A stretch of 64,000 bases of DNA. It comes from Paraburkholderia monticola (GTDB lineage: Bacteria > Pseudomonadota > Gammaproteobacteria > Burkholderiales > Burkholderiaceae). The stretch covers positions 310,001 to 374,000 of the forward strand of contig NZ_LRBG01000012.1 of the NCBI RefSeq assembly GCF_001580545.1, read 5' to 3'. Shown here one piece after another: positions 8,576-17,624 of this stretch; the stretch's first letter is position 1, and every line of letters begins with the position of its first letter. The notes beneath the pieces were generated by a model that made no database searches, was not told where the DNA came from, and saw only the letters and a program-made list of their open reading frames with translations. The translations under genes were made by a program, and so were the position numbers.

Positions 8576-9592
8576 TCAAAAGCCGGTCAGCACGAGCTTG
8601 CCGATCGCGCGCCCTTCCTCGAGCAGCCGATGCGCGCGGCGCAGATTCTCCGCGTTGATGCGGCCGAGATTCTCGCCGAGCGTCGTGCGCAACGTTCCGG
8701 CATCGACGAGGCGCGCGACCTCGGTCAGCAGCTTGTGCTGCTCGATCATGTCGGGCGTGCCGAACATCGAGCGCGTGAACATGAACTCCCAGTGAAACGC
8801 CGCGCTCTTCGCCTTCAGCAATTCGACCGGCACCGCGGCGCTGTTCTCGACGATCGTGCAGATGCTGCCTTGCGGCTTGATCACTTGCGCGGCAGCCGGA
8901 AAGTTGCGGTCGGTGTCGTTGAAGATCAGCACGTAGTCGACCTGCTCGATGCCGATCTCCTTCATCTGCGCGGGCAGATCGCCGAAATGATTGACGACAT
9001 GGTCCGCGCCGAGCTCCTGCGCCCATTGCGCCGATTCGGGCCGCGATGCGGTCGCGATCACCTTCAGCTTGCCGAGCTGCTTCGCGAGCTGGATGCCGAT
9101 CGAGCCGACCCCGCCCGCGCCGCCGAAAATCAGCACGGTGCGACCTGCGTCGGCGCCTTGCGGCGACACGCCGAGGCGGTCGAACAACGCCTCCCACGCG
9201 GTGATCGCGGTCAACGGCAGCGCGGCCGCGTGCGTGAAATCGAACGACGCCGGCTTGTGTCCGACGATCCGTTCGTCGACCAGATGAAACTCGCTATTGG
9301 CGCCCGGCCGCGTAATGCTGCCCGCATAGAACACCGGATCGCCGACCTTGAACAGCGTGACCTCGGGCCCGACCGCGACGACGGTACCGGCCGCGTCCCA
9401 GCCGAGCACGCGCGGCGTCTTCTCGACGGTGTCTTTCGGCGCGCGCACCTTGGTGTCGACCGGGTTCACGGAAATGGCTTCCACCTTGACCAGCAGATCG
9501 CGCCCGCTCGCTTCGGGTTTCGGAATCTCGACGTCGACGAGCGCTTCGGCGTGATCGATCGGCAGATAACGGTAGAGTCCGACGGCTTTCAT
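8576..9592 (-). CDS. NAD(P)H quinone oxidoreductase-like, zinc-binding dehydrogenase superfamily
   Basis: A 338-residue medium-chain dehydrogenase. The GroES-like half includes ISVNPVDTKVRAP and VLGWDAAGTVVAVG; the Rossmann half has the dinucleotide motif FGGAGGVGSIGIQLAKQ near residue 155. The cysteine and histidine ligands of catalytic-zinc alcohol dehydrogenases are absent, so a quinone or enone reductase is more likely than an alcohol dehydrogenase. It is divergent from a LysR regulator 116 bases away, an arrangement in which the regulator often controls the enzyme gene. The substrate is unknown. Confidence 0.87.
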   Translation of the reverse strand: MKAVGLYRYLPIDHAEALVDVEIPKPEASGRDLLVKVEAISVNPVDTKVRAPKDTVEKTPRVLGWDAAGTVVAVGPEVTLFKVGDPVFYAGSITRPGANSEFHLVDERIVGHKPASFDFTHAAALPLTAITAWEALFDRLGVSPQGADAGRTVLIFGGAGGVGSIGIQLAKQLGKLKVIATASRPESAQWAQELGADHVVNHFGDLPAQMKEIGIEQVDYVLIFNDTDRNFPAAAQVIKPQGSICTIVENSAAVPVELLKAKSAAFHWEFMFTRSMFGTPDMIEQHKLLTEVARLVDAGTLRTTLGENLGRINAENLRRAHRLLEEGRAIGKLVLTGF

Positions 9593-9667
9593 GGCTGTTC
9601 CTTGTTCGTTCGGTTGATGTGCTCACATAGTAGGATGATTTTTATTCTGCTAAAACAGTCATAATCA

Positions 9668-9704
9668 CTGAAACATTTTTTTGGTTTTTCAGAAAATCTT
9701 TCAG
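9668..9704. promoter_or_regulatory. Candidate LysR operator between divergent genes
   Basis: This AT-rich divergent promoter region has CTGAAA at 9668-9673 facing TTTCAG at 9687-9692, and a second TTTCAG at 9699-9704, 12 bases further on. Dyads followed by a repeated half-site on one face of the helix fit LysR recognition and activation sites. This is inferred from pattern only. Confidence 0.4.
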
Positions 9705-9708
9705 AATA

Positions 9709-10677
9709 ATGAACTGTACAAACCCGGCCGACCGGTCCCTCTCCAGCGAGCGCGAACGGCTCGATCTGCTCGACGTCGCGCTTTTCGTGCGCGCTGCGCT
9801 GCTCGCCAACGTATCGGCGGCCGGGCGCGAGTTCGGTGTGTCGGCGGCGGTCGCGAGCGCGCGGATCGCGCAACTCGAAAAGCTGCTCGGCGCACGGCTG
9901 TTGCATCGGACCACGCGCCGCATCAGCCTCACCCAGGACGGTGAAGTATTCATGACGCGCGCCGAGGCACTGCTCGATGCGGCGGCCGCCGCGCGCGCGT
10001 CGGTCGGGCGCGCGCAGGCCGAGCCGCAGGGGCGGCTGCGCGTGTCGATGCCGTCGTCGTTCGGGCGGCAGCATGTGTCGCCGGTGATCTGCGAATTTCT
10101 GCGCCGCTATCCGGGCGTCAGCGTCGATCTACGCCTGACCGATCAAGTGGTCGATCTGGTCGACGCGGGAATCGATGTCGCGATTCGCGTTGGGGTCCTG
10201 AAGGATTCGTCACTGGTCGCGCGGCGCCTTGCGGTCAACCGCCGCGTGCTGTGCGCGTCACCGGCCTATCTCGCGGCGCGCGGCACGCCGCACCATCCGT
10301 CCGATCTCGCGCGACACGAGTGCATCGTTCTGTCGGAGCAGCGCGACTGGCGCTTCGTGACGCCGGCCGGCCCGCTCAATGTGCGCGTGAGCGGCCGCCT
10401 CGTCACCGACAACGGCGAGGTGATCCGCGACGCGCTGCTCGCGGGTTTCGGCATCGCGCTGAAATCGACGTGGGACGTCGGGCCTTATTTGCGCAGCGGC
10501 GCGCTCGTCAGCGTGCTCGACAGCTATCCGCTCGACGACGCCGTCGCACTCTGGGCCGTGTACCCGAGCCGCGCGTTCGTGCCGCCGAAGACGCTCGCCT
10601 TCATCGACTTCGTCGCCGCCCATATCGGCGATCCGCCGTATTGGGACCGGGAGCCGGTGGGACTGGCGGGCGCGTAG
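9709..10677 (+). CDS. LysR family transcriptional regulator
   Basis: A 322-residue regulator. The winged helix-turn-helix occupies about residues 20-80 (FVRAALLANVSAAGREFGVS, then LEKLLGARLLHRTTRRISLT). The effector-binding domain starts near residue 110 with GRLRVSMPSSFGRQHVSPVI. This resembles the CrgA/DsdC-type LysR branch common in Burkholderiaceae. It is divergent from the quinone oxidoreductase-like gene, its probable target. The ATG at 9709 lies directly after the repeated TTTCAG motif, so autoregulation is plausible. The inducer is unknown. Confidence 0.92.
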   Translation: MNCTNPADRSLSSERERLDLLDVALFVRAALLANVSAAGREFGVSAAVASARIAQLEKLLGARLLHRTTRRISLTQDGEVFMTRAEALLDAAAAARASVGRAQAEPQGRLRVSMPSSFGRQHVSPVICEFLRRYPGVSVDLRLTDQVVDLVDAGIDVAIRVGVLKDSSLVARRLAVNRRVLCASPAYLAARGTPHHPSDLARHECIVLSEQRDWRFVTPAGPLNVRVSGRLVTDNGEVIRDALLAGFGIALKSTWDVGPYLRSGALVSVLDSYPLDDAVALWAVYPSRAFVPPKTLAFIDFVAAHIGDPPYWDREPVGLAGA

Positions 10678-10699
10678 GCGCCTCGCCTGTCAGCGGGTG

Positions 10700-11023
10700 T
10701 CAGCGCTTGCCGCGCTTCGTACCGCTCTTCGTACCGCCCTGCTTGCGATCCGAGTTCACGTCGGTATGCGAGTCGTTCTGCGTGCGTTGCTGATACTCGT
10801 CGCCGCCGCGGCGGTCGGTATCCTGCAGTCCATGCGAGACATCCTCATGGGCCTGCTTGCCGACGTGGCGCGGTTGGTCCTCGTGCTGCGACTCCGGATC
10901 CTGGTCGGTTTCATGCGGCAGCGGCACACCGGCTTCCTGCATCGAACGCGGATGTTTCGCGTGCGGGTCGGCTTGCGGCTTCGCTTGCTGGTCGCCATCT
11001 GTCGTTTGCGGCGAGGTCTTCAT
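10700..11023 (-). CDS. Small very hydrophilic protein in the Ku-LigD operon
   Basis: A 107-residue protein made almost entirely of Gln, Asp, Glu, His, Lys, Arg, Ser, Thr, Gly and Pro, with no hydrophobic core, ending in KQGGTKSGTKRGKR. This composition is that of an intrinsically disordered, hydrophilin-like protein. AAGGAG lies 6 bases before the ATG, which supports a real gene despite the unusual composition. It starts 51 bases after the ligD stop on the same strand and is likely co-transcribed with ku and ligD. No family was recognised; a role in desiccation or DNA-damage tolerance is inference from composition and context. Confidence 0.7.
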   Translation of the reverse strand: MKTSPQTTDGDQQAKPQADPHAKHPRSMQEAGVPLPHETDQDPESQHEDQPRHVGKQAHEDVSHGLQDTDRRGGDEYQQRTQNDSHTDVNSDRKQGGTKSGTKRGKR

Positions 11024-11074
11024 GTCATTGCTCCTTCGCGAATCGCGTTCGCGCTGAGTGCGGACGATCGCTGA

Positions 11075-13882
11075 TCACGCGTCGGTCAGCCGTTTTTTCA
11101 TCGCCGCGGTGATGCGCTGACGGGTCTTCGGATAGTCCGCCCACGGGTCGCTCCTGAGCGTGTCCACGCGCTCACGCACGTTGCGGATGGTCCATTGATC
11201 GCCGCTCGACGTGCTGTCGAGTTCGTCCCACGCTAGCGGCACCGAGACGCCGAGACCCGGCCGCGCGCGCGCCGAGAATGCGGCCACGGTGCTCGAGCCG
11301 CGGTTGTTGCGCAGATAGTCGATGAAGATCTTCTTCTTGCGATTCTGTGCGCCCATCTTCGCGCTGAAGTACTGCGGCAGCGTGGTCGCCATATGCTGCG
11401 CGAGCGCCTGCGAGAAATCCTTCACGTCGTCCCAGCCGGCCTGCTTCGCGAGCGGCACGACCACGTGCAAGCCCTTGCCGCCGCTCGTCTTGCAGAACGA
11501 CTTCAGGCCCAGTTCGTCGAGCAGCGAGCGCGTCAGTTGCGCGGCCTCGATCATGCGCTCCCAACCGAGCGACGCGTCGGGGTCGAGATCGAACACCACG
11601 CGATCGGGCTTTTCGATATTCGACGCGACCGCATTCCACGTATGAAATTCGACGGTGCCCATCTGCGCGGCGCCGACCAGCGCGGCGAGCGTGTCGATCG
11701 TGATCAGCGGCGGATGGCCCGGATCGAGTCCCTCGTGCTGCGTGACATGCGGAATCGACAGCTTCTGGCTGTGCTTCTGGAAGAACAGTTCGCCGCCGAT
11801 ATCCTCCGGCGCGCGCACGAGTGCGACGGGCCGCTCGCGCAGATGAGGCAGCATCCATTCGGCCATCGATGCGTAGTACTGCACCAGGTCGAGCTTGCTG
11901 GCACCGCTCGTCTTGTCGATCACGCGATCGGGATGCGAGATGCGCACGCCGGCGATTTCGCTCTGCGTGCGCGAACGGGTTGCCGTGGTTCGGGCGGGCG
12001 CGTTTTTCTTGGCAGCGGACGTGGCGGTCTTTTTGGCCGCGCGCTTTTTCGGTGCGCTTTTTTGCGGCGTATCGTCGGAGGCGGTTTCGGTTTGCTGTTG
12101 CACGTCGGCTCCTTGTCGGGTGGTTTCCCTGACGATCTGGCGCGCCGGCTTGTCGTCACGCAAGCTGACGAACGACGCCTGGCGCACGATGCCGTCGCTC
12201 GTCCATTCGGCGAAGTTGCATTCGGCGACGAGCGCCGGCTCGACCCAATGCACGGGGGTGCGGCTGCGCTCGCGGGGTGCGCTCGCGAACGGCATACGCT
12301 TGCTCGCGTGCGCGTCGAGCGCCTGTTTGACCGAGCGCAGCAGCGCGGCATCGAAGCCGGTGCCGACGCGCCCCGCGTATTGCAAGCGGCCGTCGCCGTC
12401 GTAGACGCCGAGCAGCAGCGCGCCGAACGCCGCGCGGCTGCCGCTCGGCTCCGAATACCCGCCGATCACGAACTCCTGGCGGCGCCGGCACTTCAGCTTG
12501 ATCCACGACGACGCGCGGCCCGACACATAGCGGCTGTCACGCCGCTTGCCGATGATGCCTTCGAGCGCCATATCGCATGCGCTCTTCAGGAGCGCCTCGG
12601 CGCTGAACGCGAAGTCGTTTGAAAAGCGCAGCACGCGATCGTCGACGCCTTCGAGCAGCGCGCGCAGGATCGCGCGACGCTGCTCGAGCGGTACGCCGCG
12701 CAGATCGTAGCCGTTCAGAAACGGTAGATCGAACAGATAGATGACGATGTCTTGCGGGCGATGCGCGTCGAACGCGTTTTGCAGCAACTGGAAGCTCGGC
12801 ACGTCGCGTTCGTCGAGCACGACCGCTTCGCCGTCGAGCCACGCGCTTTGCAGGTCCAGCTCCGCGAAGGCCTCGATCTGCTTGCTGAACTTTGCGCTCC
12901 AGTCGTTGCCGTTGCGCGTGAAAATGCCGACCGCACCGCCCTTTGCCTTCGATGCATGGTCGATACGCGCTAGCACGCGGTAGCCGTCGAACTTGATTTC
13001 GTAGAGCCAATCGTCGCCCGGCGGCGCGCTATCGACGAGCGTGGCCAGTTGCGGCTTCAAACTGGCGGGCAACCTGGCTTTGACGGCACCTTCTATCGAT
13101 GGTGACGCGGCAAGCTCGCGAAGCGACTGCGCGCTGCGCGTCGCGACGATGTCGGGGCGTTTGGGGTCGGCGGCGCGCCGCGAGGAGGCGGATTTCGCCG
13201 GCTTGCTTACGGCTTTGCCGTCGCGCGATATTTTTGCCGTCGAGTCCGCTGTCGATTGCTTCGTTCGCCTACCTCGCGATGTCCCATCCGCCAGCACGCT
13301 GCCTGGCTGCTTCTTCAGCACGTCGTATTCGCTTTCGTCGCGCGCCGCCTCGTCGCGCTCCTTGATCAGCAGCCATTGCTCCTTGTCGCCGCTGCCACGC
13401 ATATGACTGCGCACCAGCGTCCAGCCGCCGTGCAGCTTCTCGCCGTGCAACTGAAACTTGAGCTTGCCGGCCGCGTAGGCGCGCGCGGCTTCGGCCGCGC
13501 CGCCCGCTGGCTCCCACGTGCCGCGATCCCACACGATCACCGTACCCGCGCCGTAATTGCCGGGCGGAATCTCGCCCTCGAACGTACCGTATTCGACCGG
13601 ATGATCCTCGACGCGCACGGCGAGCCGTTTGACCGACGGGTCGAGGCTCGGCCCTTTCGGCACCGCCCACGACAGCAGCGCGCCGTTCAGTTCGAGCCGG
13701 AAGTCGTAGTGCAGACGCCGCGCGTCGTGCTCCTGGATCACGTAGGACAACGTCTGGGGCACGACACGCGTTGCGCTTCTGCGGGTCTTGCTCGCCGCGC
13801 GTTTGCGCGTCGTCGCGGCGGCCGGCTCGGGCGTGTCCTCGAAGCGGCGCTTGCGGTGATAGAGGTCGAGTCGGTCGTTCAT
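11075..13882 (-). CDS. ligD: ATP-dependent DNA ligase D (phosphoesterase-ligase-polymerase)
   Basis: A 935-residue, three-domain end-joining enzyme. Order: 3'-phosphoesterase at about 45-175 (VIQEHDARRLHYDFRLEL, GNYGAGTVIVWDRG); ATP-dependent ligase at about 270-560 with the adenylated Lys297 in EIKFDGYR; and an archaeo-eukaryotic-primase type polymerase from about 645 (ISHPDRVIDK, and RVVFDLDPD with metal-binding Asp residues). Lys/Ala-rich linkers separate the domains. LigD trims, fills and seals double-strand breaks held by Ku, whose gene is immediately upstream. No good ribosome binding site precedes the ATG; three 9-bp repeats fill the gap instead. Confidence 0.97.
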   Translation of the reverse strand: MNDRLDLYHRKRRFEDTPEPAAATTRKRAASKTRRSATRVVPQTLSYVIQEHDARRLHYDFRLELNGALLSWAVPKGPSLDPSVKRLAVRVEDHPVEYGTFEGEIPPGNYGAGTVIVWDRGTWEPAGGAAEAARAYAAGKLKFQLHGEKLHGGWTLVRSHMRGSGDKEQWLLIKERDEAARDESEYDVLKKQPGSVLADGTSRGRRTKQSTADSTAKISRDGKAVSKPAKSASSRRAADPKRPDIVATRSAQSLRELAASPSIEGAVKARLPASLKPQLATLVDSAPPGDDWLYEIKFDGYRVLARIDHASKAKGGAVGIFTRNGNDWSAKFSKQIEAFAELDLQSAWLDGEAVVLDERDVPSFQLLQNAFDAHRPQDIVIYLFDLPFLNGYDLRGVPLEQRRAILRALLEGVDDRVLRFSNDFAFSAEALLKSACDMALEGIIGKRRDSRYVSGRASSWIKLKCRRRQEFVIGGYSEPSGSRAAFGALLLGVYDGDGRLQYAGRVGTGFDAALLRSVKQALDAHASKRMPFASAPRERSRTPVHWVEPALVAECNFAEWTSDGIVRQASFVSLRDDKPARQIVRETTRQGADVQQQTETASDDTPQKSAPKKRAAKKTATSAAKKNAPARTTATRSRTQSEIAGVRISHPDRVIDKTSGASKLDLVQYYASMAEWMLPHLRERPVALVRAPEDIGGELFFQKHSQKLSIPHVTQHEGLDPGHPPLITIDTLAALVGAAQMGTVEFHTWNAVASNIEKPDRVVFDLDPDASLGWERMIEAAQLTRSLLDELGLKSFCKTSGGKGLHVVVPLAKQAGWDDVKDFSQALAQHMATTLPQYFSAKMGAQNRKKKIFIDYLRNNRGSSTVAAFSARARPGLGVSVPLAWDELDSTSSGDQWTIRNVRERVDTLRSDPWADYPKTRQRITAAMKKRLTDA

Positions 13883-13891
13883 GGCGATGAC

Positions 13892-13918
13892 TTCGATGCG
13901 TTCGATGCGTTCGATACG
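13892..13918. repeat. Three tandem 9-bp repeats in the ku-ligD spacer
   Basis: TTCGATGCG occurs twice and TTCGATACG once, head to tail, in the 57-base gap between ku and ligD. The repeats occupy the place where a ligD ribosome binding site would be expected. Confidence 0.6.
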
Positions 13919-13939
13919 ATAAGCCGGTCGGCCGCGCGC

Positions 13940-14953
13940 TCAGGCCGCCGCGCGTCGTTTGCGGGCCGCAGCCGTGGTCTTCGAGGCGGCGCGGGCGCTG
14001 CTCCCCCCACTGCCACTACGGCTACGCGGCGTGCTCGCTGCGCGTGGCTTTTTGCGCGCGGGCGCGGCCGCCTCTTCATCGGCCCCGGCATCGCTGTCGG
14101 TCTGCTCGTCGTCCTCGTCGGCGGCGCGCTTGCGGCCCGCGGCCGCCGGCTTGCCCTTGCCGCGGCCGAGGCTGCGTCTGAGCATATCGGAGAGGTCGAG
14201 AATGTCGGCGGATTTGCGCGACTCGTGCGGCGTTTCGACTTCGGTGACCTCCTCGGTCTTGCCCGCGCGAATCTTGCGCTCAACGAGCGCCATGATGTCG
14301 TCGCGAAACGTATCGTGATACTGCGTCGGGTCCCACGTCTCGCTCATGTCGTCGATCAGCTTTTTCGCCATGTCGAGTTCCTTCGCCGACACGCCGGCGG
14401 CCTTCATGCCTTCGGGCGGCAGCTTGAACTGGTCGAGTCCGCGCACCTCGTTGGCCCAGCGCAGCGTCTTCAACGCCAGCACGGGACCGAGCGGAATCAG
14501 CGCCGCCAGATGCTGCTTGTTGTGCAGAACGACGCTCGCGACGCCGATCTTGCCCGACGCCGTCATCGCCTCGCGCAGCAGCGCATAGACTTTCTCGCCC
14601 TTGCGGTCGGGCGTCAGGAAATACGGCGTGTCGAGATAGAGGAACGAGATGTCGGGGGCGTCGACGAACGCGAGGATGTCGACCGTCTGCGTCGACTCGG
14701 GATTCGCCGCGCGGATTTCTTCGTCCGACAGCACCACGTAACGGTCCTTCTCGTACTCGAAGCCGCGCACGATGTTCTCGCGGGTCACGTCCTTGCCGGT
14801 GCGCTTGTTGATCTGCTTGTAGCCGATCGGGTCGATCGTGCGCCTGTCGAGCAGATTGAAGCCGACCTTCTCCGACTGCGTCGCCGGATAAAGCTGCACC
14901 GGGACGTGGACCAGCCCGAAGCTGATTGCGCCCTTCCAGATCATGTGTGCCAT
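13940..14953 (-). CDS. ku: Non-homologous end joining protein Ku
   Basis: A 337-residue bacterial Ku. It begins MAHMIWKGAISFGLVHVPV, the typical family start, and keeps the conserved Ku core to about residue 255 (DVTRENIVRGFEYEKDRYVV, SFLYLDTPYFL). Ku forms a ring-like dimer on DNA ends and recruits LigD. The C-terminal 75 residues form an acidic, then Lys/Arg/Ala-rich tail, as in other proteobacterial Ku proteins where the basic tail aids DNA binding. The ATG at 14953 is preceded by GGGAG; the frame extends to 15040 without family similarity. It is the first gene of the ku-ligD operon. Confidence 0.96.
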   Translation of the reverse strand: MAHMIWKGAISFGLVHVPVQLYPATQSEKVGFNLLDRRTIDPIGYKQINKRTGKDVTRENIVRGFEYEKDRYVVLSDEEIRAANPESTQTVDILAFVDAPDISFLYLDTPYFLTPDRKGEKVYALLREAMTASGKIGVASVVLHNKQHLAALIPLGPVLALKTLRWANEVRGLDQFKLPPEGMKAAGVSAKELDMAKKLIDDMSETWDPTQYHDTFRDDIMALVERKIRAGKTEEVTEVETPHESRKSADILDLSDMLRRSLGRGKGKPAAAGRKRAADEDDEQTDSDAGADEEAAAPARKKPRAASTPRSRSGSGGSSARAASKTTAAARKRRAAA

Positions 14954-15160
14954 CGCGCGCTCCCGTGTCCCATGGGCGTGAGATATCAAGCGAAGCAGCA
15001 AGCGTGCCACGGATTTCCGGGCATTTTGTGGCGCTGCCACGTGCGCGGCGCGGCCCGGCCTGTACAGCGCCGTACTGTCATGGGGCTGTAAGTCTTGCGA
15101 TGCGGCGGCAAAACCTACGGCTTTTTCCCGCTGCGCGGTGCAGTCAGCGCGCAGCTCGCA

Positions 15161-16396
15161 TCAAGGCTCGAGCAGGACCGGCACCGCCGCGAAGCCGCGA
15201 AACCGCACGCGCCCGCCGCGCGTCGGCTCGCCATCGAGGCGATAGGCCGGGAAGCGCTGCACGAAGCGCCCGATCGCAATGCGCGCCTCCAGCCGCGCCA
15301 GCGACAAGCCCGCGCACTGGTGAATCCCGAACCCGAACGCGAGATGCCGGTTCGGGTCGCGGCGGATGTTGAAGCGGTCCGGCTCCGCGAACTGCTCGGG
15401 GTCGCGATTGGCCGCGCCGATACACAGCGTGACCGGCGTGCCGCGCGCGACCGCGACGCCGCCGATGTCGGTATCGACGGTGGCCATCCGGTTGCCGAGC
15501 TGATTCGAACTTTCGAAGCGCAAACACTCTTCGACCGCGGTGCCGATCAGCTCCGGCTCGCGTCGCAGGGCGGCGCGCTCGTCGGGCCATTGGGTCAGCG
15601 TGACGAGCCCGTTGCCGATCAGGTTCGTGGTCGTCTCATGCCCGGCGTTGAGGATGAAAATGCAGTTCTGCAGCAGTTCCGCTTCCGACAACTGCTCGTT
15701 CGGCCCCTCGCCCTGAATCAGGCGCGTCAGCACGTCGTGCTGCGGATCGCCCGGTTCGCGGCGACGGCGCGCGACGAGGCCGCGCAGATAGTCGACGAAT
15801 TCGCTGACCGCGCGATTGCCGCGCTCGAGCTGCGCGTCGGTCAGCGACGGCTCGAGCGCGCCGAGTATCGCGAGCGACCAGTCGCGCAGCGGCGCGCGTT
15901 CGTCGTGCGGCACATCGAGCAGATTGCCGATGACCTCGACCGGAATCGCCGAGGCGAACTCGCCGATCAGATCGATACGCCCGCGTTGCGCGGCCGCCTC
16001 GAGCAGGCTGTCGACGAGCCGGATCAGCGCGGGCTCCATCGCCGCGATCGCGCGCGCGGTCAGCGCGCCGGCGATCAGCTTGCGCACGCGCGTGTGGCGC
16101 GGTGGATCGTTGAACACGAGGCTCGTCGTGTGATGCGCGTAGAGCGGCGAGTCGCCGTACTTCGGCCGGAACTCGACGGTCTTGTCGGAACTGAAGGTCT
16201 TCGGGTCGCGATAGACGGCCTGCACGTCGCGAAAGCGCGTCAGAAAAAGCGAGCCGTCGGGCATGCGCCTGATGGGCTCATGGGTGCGCAGTGCGTGATA
16301 GACCGGATAGGGATCGGCGTAGAACGCCGGGCTCAGCTGACGCAGATCGAAGTCGCGGGCAAGGGAGGATGTGTCGCTGGCGGTCGCCGGGGGCAT
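15161..16396 (-). CDS. Cytochrome P450
   Basis: A 411-residue soluble bacterial P450. The oxygen-binding I helix is NAGHETTTN, the ExxR pair is in EECLRFES, and the haem-ligand cysteine lies in FGFGIHQCAG near residue 360. No membrane anchor or fused reductase is present, so a separate ferredoxin and reductase are needed; none is adjacent. The ATG at 16396 has GGAG 8 bases upstream and is preferred to the longer frame starting at 16492. It is divergent from serB. The substrate cannot be predicted. Confidence 0.93.
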   Translation of the reverse strand: MPPATASDTSSLARDFDLRQLSPAFYADPYPVYHALRTHEPIRRMPDGSLFLTRFRDVQAVYRDPKTFSSDKTVEFRPKYGDSPLYAHHTTSLVFNDPPRHTRVRKLIAGALTARAIAAMEPALIRLVDSLLEAAAQRGRIDLIGEFASAIPVEVIGNLLDVPHDERAPLRDWSLAILGALEPSLTDAQLERGNRAVSEFVDYLRGLVARRRREPGDPQHDVLTRLIQGEGPNEQLSEAELLQNCIFILNAGHETTTNLIGNGLVTLTQWPDERAALRREPELIGTAVEECLRFESSNQLGNRMATVDTDIGGVAVARGTPVTLCIGAANRDPEQFAEPDRFNIRRDPNRHLAFGFGIHQCAGLSLARLEARIAIGRFVQRFPAYRLDGEPTRGGRVRFRGFAAVPVLLEP

Positions 16397-16465
16397 ACGT
16401 TGTCTCCGTGGGGCGTCTTGTTGCGCCTCGTTGGGGGTGGCCGGGTTGCGGCGCACGGAACCGAT

Positions 16466-16471
16466 ACAATA
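16466..16471 (+). promoter_or_regulatory. Candidate -10 element of serB
   Basis: TACAAT lies 53 bases before the serB start in the P450-serB divergent gap. No good -35 hexamer was found at 16-18 bases, so the assignment is tentative. Confidence 0.3.
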
Positions 16472-16524
16472 GCGGGATTTTCCGCGCGCCACGCGCCTCT
16501 TTCTTTCCGCGTCACTGGTCGTCC

Positions 16525-17364
16525 ATGAACCTCGTCATTCAAAGCGCCGCCCCCCTTTCCGCCGACCACCACAAAACGCTCGTCGCGCTCGCGCGCGGCT
16601 CGCAAGCCGCGGTCATCGACGCGAACGCCATTCGCATCGCCGACGCGAACGTCGCGCAACGCGCCGACGTCGAAGCGTATTGCTACACGCATCAGCTCGA
16701 TTACGCGTTTGTCGAAACCGGCCGCCAGTTGCGCGACTTTGGACTCGTCGCGATGGACATGGACTCGACGCTGATCACGATCGAATGCATCGACGAAATC
16801 GCCGATTTCTGCGGGCTCAAAACCGAAGTCGCAGCGATTACCGAAGCTGCGATGCGCGGCGAGATCAAGGACTTCAACGAAAGCCTCACGCGTCGCGTCG
16901 CGTTGCTCAAGGGCCTCGACGCCAGCGCACTCGAGCGCGTGTACGAAGAGCGGCTGCAGTTGTCGCCGGGCGCCGAACGGATGCTCGCCGGCGCGAAACA
17001 GGCGGGCCTGAAGACGTTGCTCGTGTCGGGAGGCTTCACGTTCTTCACCGAAAAGCTGAAGGCGCGCCTCGGCCTCGATTTCACGCGTGCGAACACGCTC
17101 GAAATCGTCGACGGCAAGCTGACCGGCAAGGTGGTCGGCGAGATCGTCAATGCGGACGTGAAAGCGCGCACGCTGCGCGAAACCTGCACGACGCTCGGCA
17201 TCGAGCCCTCGCGCGCGATCGCGATGGGCGACGGCTCGAACGACCTGAAGATGATGGCCGAAGCCAGCCTCTCCGTTGCGTTCCGCGCGAAACCGGTGGT
17301 GCGCGAAGCAGCCAGCGTGTCGTTCAATTTCGTTGGGCTGGACGGCTTGCTGCGATTGTTTTGA
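16525..17364 (+). CDS. serB: Phosphoserine phosphatase
   Basis: A 279-residue HAD-superfamily enzyme catalysing the last step of L-serine synthesis. The catalytic motif is DMDSTLI (nucleophile the first Asp, general acid the second, about residues 77-79), motif II is SGGF, and motif IV is GDGSNDLKM. The N-terminal 70 residues form the regulatory-type domain seen in proteobacterial SerB. It stands alone, divergent from the P450 gene. Length and motifs agree with the family. Confidence 0.96.
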   Translation: MNLVIQSAAPLSADHHKTLVALARGSQAAVIDANAIRIADANVAQRADVEAYCYTHQLDYAFVETGRQLRDFGLVAMDMDSTLITIECIDEIADFCGLKTEVAAITEAAMRGEIKDFNESLTRRVALLKGLDASALERVYEERLQLSPGAERMLAGAKQAGLKTLLVSGGFTFFTEKLKARLGLDFTRANTLEIVDGKLTGKVVGEIVNADVKARTLRETCTTLGIEPSRAIAMGDGSNDLKMMAEASLSVAFRAKPVVREAASVSFNFVGLDGLLRLF

Positions 17365-17439
17365 GGCTGGAGGCTTGAGGGATTCGTTATCGCGCCGGTA
17401 GCACGACCGCCGCGATAGCGAACCGCGTGAAGTGAGGCG

Positions 17440-17571
17440 TTATCTGTTGAAAATGCCGGGCAGGAACAGGGCGAACATGCAGATGCCGATCACAATATGG
17501 GCGATCAACACGCCCTTCATGATGCGGTCGTAATTTTTGCCTATTTCCAAAGACAGGATAAATTGTTTCAT
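17440..17571 (-). CDS. Very small membrane protein (43 residues)
   Basis: The protein has a short amphipathic start (MKQFILSLEIGKNYD) and one transmembrane helix, MKGVLIAHIVIGICMFALFL. The ATG at 17571 is preceded by GGAGGAGC, the strongest ribosome binding site in the neighbourhood, so this start is preferred over the longer frame from 17673, which would overlap the upstream gene. It follows a four-helix membrane protein by 53 bases on the same strand. The DNA is more AT-rich than its surroundings. No family was recognised. Confidence 0.6.
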   Translation of the reverse strand: MKQFILSLEIGKNYDRIMKGVLIAHIVIGICMFALFLPGIFNR

Positions 17572-17624
17572 AAGCTCCTCCGCGAGACAGACCAAGTATA
17601 AGAGCTGCACGATCCCAAAAAGAG

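Noticed and set aside
11075..15040. End-joining genes considered as part of a mobile island
   Set aside because: No integrase, tRNA gene, direct flanking repeat or base-composition break was seen around ku and ligD.
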